From Treponema sp. (GTDB lineage: Bacteria; Spirochaetota; Spirochaetia; Treponematales; Treponemataceae), in contig PDOP01000033.1 of assembly GCA_002749205.1 (NCBI GenBank), positions 33,408 to 97,407 of the forward strand: a stretch of DNA of 64,000 nt. Direction: 5' to 3'. Below, piece by piece: positions 60,360 to 64,000 of the stretch. Both the position numbers and the translations under genes were made by a program. The notes beneath the pieces are model-generated. The model was not told where the DNA came from, did no database searches, and saw only the letters and a program-made list of their open reading frames with translations. The number at the start of each line of letters is the position of its first letter. Positions within the stretch are counted from its first letter, which is position 1.

Positions 60360-60445
60360 TTAAAGTTGTGCCGAGTACTTAGAGTACTCGGCACAAAATA
60401 AAAAAGCTGTGGTAATTTTCCACAGCTTTTTTAGTCGAAGCGTTA
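60360..60445. repeat. Family E hairpin cluster, copy E3, with terminator
   Basis: A perfect 14-bp inverted repeat TTGTGCCGAGTACT / AGTACTCGGCACAA (60366-60396) is followed by AAAAAGCTGTGG / CCACAGCTTTTTT (60401-60432), a rho-independent terminator usable on both strands for the exported-protein gene and the converging ABC pair. Confidence 0.75.
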
Positions 60446-60499
60446 GTGTAGCTTTAAATACACCGACCCGAAGTGTAACGGAGGGATGCGCCCAAAAAG

Positions 60500-62188
60500 T
60501 TATTTTTTTATTTCTGTAATTTTATCGCAAATTGCAAGTGTAGAATTACGATGTGAAACAAGGACAACTGTTTTTTCTGCACTGTCTTTTTTGATTGCGC
60601 GTAAAATTAATGCTTCGTTGATTGAGTCTATGTTGGATGTTGGCTCGTCAAGTAGAAGCATTGGTTTGTCGGCAAGGAGGCATCTTGCAAGTCCAAGTCG
60701 TTGTCGCTCCCCTCCTGAAAAATTAACCCCACTTTCGCCTACTTTAGATTCAAGCCCATCAGGCAGGCTCATTATGTATTCGTATACAGATGCTTTTTTT
60801 AAAGCGTTGACTATTTGTTCATCGGTTGCGTCTTTTTTTGCAATGAGCAAATTCGAGCGGATTGTTCCTGTAAAAAGTTGAGTCGCTTGCGTCATGTAGT
60901 TGATTTTTTCATAAATAGAGCCGGTGTTAATTTGGGGTAACTCGGTGTCGTTTATTTTTATGCTGCCTTTGCAGGGATCCCAAAAGCGTAACAGCAGTTT
61001 GAGAATAGTTGATTTACCGCTTCCGCTTTTTCCCATGATACCGAGAATTTTGCCTGAGGGAATTTCTAAATCCAAATTCTCAAGTACGGTTGGTTGGTTT
61101 TTTCCATAACCAAAACTGATATTTTGAAGTTTTGCTTCCGGAGTTTTGTCGATTAAGGTTTTGCCGTTGTTTACAGTTTGTATAACAGGCTCTTCTTCTA
61201 AAATCGATAAAACTCTGTCTCCGCATGCAAATGTTTGAGTCAATGTGTTGCCTAAATTTGCAAGGCTAATGTATGGTGCAAATGAGCCGGCAGTTAAAAG
61301 TGTTGTAATTACGCCGGTAGGGATAGAAATAAAACCATTTTGTATTAAGTAAAGGCAAGTAAGTGCTTGTGCAATTGAAAAAATCATAATTGCAGAATCA
61401 ACGATTGCAGATAAATTGGCGGCTTGTTTTTTTAATTCGGTTTGTTTAATTAAAAGAGCTTCCGTAACTTCTTCTAAAGTTTTCAATGTAGATTCTTCAC
61501 AGTTGTACTGTAAAACTTCCCGCACACCGCGAAGTTTGTCGATAAATTGTCCGTTTAGTTTGCCTATTTTTTCTCTGATTTCAACACTTGTTTTTTCACC
61601 TCGTTTAGATGCAATTACGGGAAGTATAATACCAATTATAATTTGCGACAATAATGGTATTACCGTCAAAATTGGATGTAGCGTAAAATAAAAGATAAAC
61701 AGTAAAATTGCCGTTATTAAAGCAATCGCTATTGGGGATATTGTATGAGCATAAAAAACTTCGAGAAGCTCTATATCACCGGTGATTAAGCTAATTAACT
61801 GTCCCGGGTTTTTGCGGTCTAATTTTGCAGGTGCAAGTTTTTGCATTGCAGAAAAAACTTTGCTTCTAATCATTGCCAAAATCTTAAAAGCCAATAAGTG
61901 ATTGCAATATTGTTCGATATATCTGAGAACGCCTCGCAAAAAACCTGATGTAATTAGCAGTATTAAATATGTTTTTGTTGCAAATCCGCCTAACAATATT
62001 TTTGACATTACTAAATTAAATTCGGGTAATATCGAAAAAATTGCATAAGCTCCAAAAACAGCAATTCCAAATGTAGCGATAAAACCAAGTACACCAACCG
62101 TAATTGCGATAAGCATGGGTATAAGCAATGGTTTTAAAAGTGTTATTAAAGAAAGCATTATTGAAAAAGAATTACGCCTAGTCTTCAT
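60500..62188 (-). CDS. ABC transporter with fused permease and ATPase (CydC-like)
   Basis: 562-residue half-transporter. Membrane domain (about 1-300, six helices), then a complete nucleotide-binding domain with Walker A GKSGSGKST, Q-loop NYMTQATQLF, signature FSGGERQRLGLARC, Walker B MLLLDEPTS and switch His SHR. Resembles CydC-type thiol exporters and other type IV exporters. Pairs with the overlapping upstream gene (11-nt overlap), so the two form a heterodimer. Start ATG 62188 has AGGAGGT 5 nt upstream; the longer frame to 62260 is not supported. Confidence 0.9.
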   Translation of the reverse strand: MKTRRNSFSIMLSLITLLKPLLIPMLIAITVGVLGFIATFGIAVFGAYAIFSILPEFNLVMSKILLGGFATKTYLILLITSGFLRGVLRYIEQYCNHLLAFKILAMIRSKVFSAMQKLAPAKLDRKNPGQLISLITGDIELLEVFYAHTISPIAIALITAILLFIFYFTLHPILTVIPLLSQIIIGIILPVIASKRGEKTSVEIREKIGKLNGQFIDKLRGVREVLQYNCEESTLKTLEEVTEALLIKQTELKKQAANLSAIVDSAIMIFSIAQALTCLYLIQNGFISIPTGVITTLLTAGSFAPYISLANLGNTLTQTFACGDRVLSILEEEPVIQTVNNGKTLIDKTPEAKLQNISFGYGKNQPTVLENLDLEIPSGKILGIMGKSGSGKSTILKLLLRFWDPCKGSIKINDTELPQINTGSIYEKINYMTQATQLFTGTIRSNLLIAKKDATDEQIVNALKKASVYEYIMSLPDGLESKVGESGVNFSGGERQRLGLARCLLADKPMLLLDEPTSNIDSINEALILRAIKKDSAEKTVVLVSHRNSTLAICDKITEIKK

Positions 62189-63851
62189 TTTTACCTCCTT
62201 GCATATCGTTAAAATTAAGCAATCGTTCTTGTTCGGTATAAAGATTGAAGTATACTCCATTTTTTTGCATTAGTTCATTGTGCTTGCCTGTCTCTATAAT
62301 TTCACCGGCTTGCATTACATAAATAAAGTCTGCAAGGGCTGCTGTTTTCATTTTATGTGAAATATAAATTACGGTTCGTGATAGTGAAAGCTCTTTTATT
62401 ATTTTCAAAATAATTTCTTCTGATTCCACATCAACATTGGAAGTTGCTTCGTCAAATATATAAACTTCAAAATTACTCAGTAAAGCCGTTGCAATGGCTA
62501 TACGCTGAATTTGTCCACCTGAAATATTTTTTCCGCCCTGCAATAATTCGGTGTTCAAACCTTGCTTTTCGTTTAAAAATTCCATAAGTTCCAGTTTTTC
62601 CAAAACAGCTATGATTGTTTCATCGTCTATGTTTTTATTTCCCATTGTAACATTTTCACGAACCGTGCCTGCAAAAATATGCGGGTTGTGATTTATACGT
62701 ACAGCTTTGTTTTTTAATAAACTTGTCATAGCAGAAGAAAGCGTAGACTTACCGCAACCGGACTGTCCTACAATTGCCGTAAAACCGTTTAACGATATAT
62801 CTGCGTTTATATTTTTTAATGCTACGGTACCATCGGGATATATATAAGAAAAATTTTTTAATTCGATTTTTGAGTTTTCAACAAGTTTTATTCCATCATG
62901 CAATTTTGGTTTTTCTGTATTTAAAAATTTCAGTATTTGTTCACCGGCGGCGACTCCTGTCATTGCAACATGAAACAAACTTGTTAAAATACGCATTGGA
63001 ACAAAAAACTCGGCGGAAAGTAAAATAATTGCAATGATAGAAAACAGATTTAAATTCGCACTTGCGAACCGCATGACTGCAAGAGCTATGACAATTGCTG
63101 TTGAGCCGTAAGCTATCCAGTCAATTATCATTATAGAATTTAACTGCATACCCAAGACCCGCATTGTTTGTTTTCTAAAACCTTCTGCTTGCACGTCCAT
63201 AGCCTCTGCTTGTTGTTTATCCGATTGAAATATTTTTAATGTCGTTAAACCCGTTAAGCTGTCCAAAAATAAATTGCCAACATCGGCATATTTTCGCCAA
63301 TATTTTCTTTGTGTTTTTCTTACCAATCCCATAATTGCCTGTAAGCTCAGTGGAATTGTCAAAGAAGCAATCATTAAAATAATTGCAGAGCGCAAATCAA
63401 GTGGTGCAATTGCACCGAACAAAAAGGCGGCCGCTATAAAGCAATAATAAAATTGTGGTAAATAGCCGCCGAAATAATTTTCTAATTGCTCGACACCTTC
63501 CACACCAAGCTGTGTAACTTCTTGTGTGGTCATTACATCTTGATATGAAACACCAATCTCAAGCACTTTATTATAAACTGAAAATCGCAATTTATGCTTA
63601 ACCTCATTTATAATTTTAGATTTAAAATATGCAGCTTGTTTTATCAATATAAACTTCAAACACAATATTACCGCAAGTAATATAAAAAAGTTTAACTTCA
63701 TTGGCTCTTTGTTAAATAGTCCAAAAACAATACGAGCCATTAAATACGCAAAATTAATTCCCGCAATTAAACTCGCCAAATTCACAGTTACCAATAAAAA
63801 AATATATCGCCGTGCTTTCCCACAAAATTTATAAAGCTCTTTATCAATCAT
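62178..63851 (-). CDS. ABC transporter half with degenerate ATPase (CydD-like)
   Basis: 557 residues, N-terminal membrane domain (about 15-300) with QEVTQLGVEGVEQLENYFGGYLPQ, a CydD-type stretch. The nucleotide-binding domain has Walker A GQSGCGKST (362-370), signature ISGGQIQR (443-450), Walker B VYIFDEAT and switch His499, but the 30 or so residues between Walker A and the TVRENV motif are missing, including the Q-loop Gln (INHNPHIFAGT replaces the VPQ-x-PFLF block). It is the partner of the downstream half and likely the degenerate ATP site of a heterodimer. Confidence 0.9.
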   Translation of the reverse strand: MIDKELYKFCGKARRYIFLLVTVNLASLIAGINFAYLMARIVFGLFNKEPMKLNFFILLAVILCLKFILIKQAAYFKSKIINEVKHKLRFSVYNKVLEIGVSYQDVMTTQEVTQLGVEGVEQLENYFGGYLPQFYYCFIAAAFLFGAIAPLDLRSAIILMIASLTIPLSLQAIMGLVRKTQRKYWRKYADVGNLFLDSLTGLTTLKIFQSDKQQAEAMDVQAEGFRKQTMRVLGMQLNSIMIIDWIAYGSTAIVIALAVMRFASANLNLFSIIAIILLSAEFFVPMRILTSLFHVAMTGVAAGEQILKFLNTEKPKLHDGIKLVENSKIELKNFSYIYPDGTVALKNINADISLNGFTAIVGQSGCGKSTLSSAMTSLLKNKAVRINHNPHIFAGTVRENVTMGNKNIDDETIIAVLEKLELMEFLNEKQGLNTELLQGGKNISGGQIQRIAIATALLSNFEVYIFDEATSNVDVESEEIILKIIKELSLSRTVIYISHKMKTAALADFIYVMQAGEIIETGKHNELMQKNGVYFNLYTEQERLLNFNDMQGGKNED

Positions 63852-63914
63852 AATTCACCCGATATGAATATTACATTATTTTGAATACAAAAGCAAGATG
63901 AACTGTCTTTAACC

Positions 63915-64000
63915 TGTGATAATTTCACCCCTAAGATTAACCAATGAAAATTTCACCCCCAAAGTGAAAAATATATTATTATAGGAGAATGAATTATATC
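63915..64000 (+). mobile_element. Probable left end of an IS21-type insertion sequence
   Basis: TGTGATAATTTCACCCC starts at 63915; a second TTTCACCCC occurs 28 nt later (63923-63931 and 63951-63959). Repeated TTTCACCCC blocks inside a TG-starting end are typical of IS21-family termini. An ATG with an AGGAG site begins at 63989 and would be the istA-like gene, of which only four codons are visible. The assignment is by pattern; the rest lies outside the window. Confidence 0.45.

Overview
The window looks like chromosome from a host-associated spirochaete of the Treponema denticola group. This rests on low-GC, A/T-rich codon use, a solitary FliG1-type flagellar paralogue, a long Cache-type chemoreceptor, many lipoproteins and OmpL47/TPR-NHL envelope proteins, a fused PyrB-PyrI, and a selenium-dependent glycine reductase. 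It is mostly ordinary chromosome, with single genes or short operons separated by long intergenic regions. The genus is an inference from gene content; no species is claimed.

Layout. 1-2.7 kb: 3' part of a SNF2 helicase gene and a Crp/Fnr regulator. 2.8-5.8 kb (minus): grdX-grdE-grdB, with an in-frame UGA (selenocysteine) and SECIS-like hairpin in grdB. 6.1-11.2 kb: MATE exporter, murA (fosfomycin-insensitive Asp form), EamA transporter and a Doc-type toxin-antitoxin pair bracketed by ~120 bp direct repeats. 11.4-21.1 kb: chemoreceptor, csaA, eno, pyrBI, dipeptidase, guaA, tRNA-Arg and tRNA-Pro. 21.2-26.7 kb (minus): five-gene peptide ABC importer. 27.0-30.1 kb (minus): GlpA-like/pyridine-nucleotide oxidoreductase/DUF1667 operon. 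30.4-33.9 kb: MsrAB lipoprotein, an unknown exported protein, MFS transporter. 34.3-37.0 kb: grdC-grdD. 37.4-42.1 kb (minus): ferrous-iron uptake (feoA, feoB, a newly noted 45-residue Cys-rich FeoB-associated protein) and a metal-complex binding lipoprotein. 42.5-51 kb: RecQ helicase, CAP lipoprotein, OmpA-like lipoprotein, OmpL47-like protein, dCMP deaminase, outer-membrane protein, tRNA-Gly, SUMF1-type lipoprotein. 51.2-57 kb (minus): TPR/NHL protein, TPR protein, thiI, membrane protein, fliG1. 57.2-64 kb: NifX-like protein, TylF-like methyltransferase, pyridoxal kinase, exported protein, CydDC-like ABC pair, and what looks like the left end of an IS21-type insertion sequence.

How the genes work together. 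Glycine reductase components B (GrdB, GrdE) and C (GrdC, GrdD) are encoded in two operons 28 kb apart, which would let the cell reduce glycine to acetyl phosphate. Component A (GrdA) and its thioredoxin partners are not here. The peptide importer and dipeptidase would supply amino acids for this lifestyle. The two grd operons share a palindrome about 95 nt upstream of the first gene.

The least explained signal is intergenic. At least five families of dispersed structured repeats (called A to E here) fill most long gaps. Arm sequences differ between copies while pairing is kept. One family C copy is nested inside a family B copy with an apparent 6 bp target duplication, so some of these are, or were, mobile. 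These families are the best candidates for something undescribed in this window.
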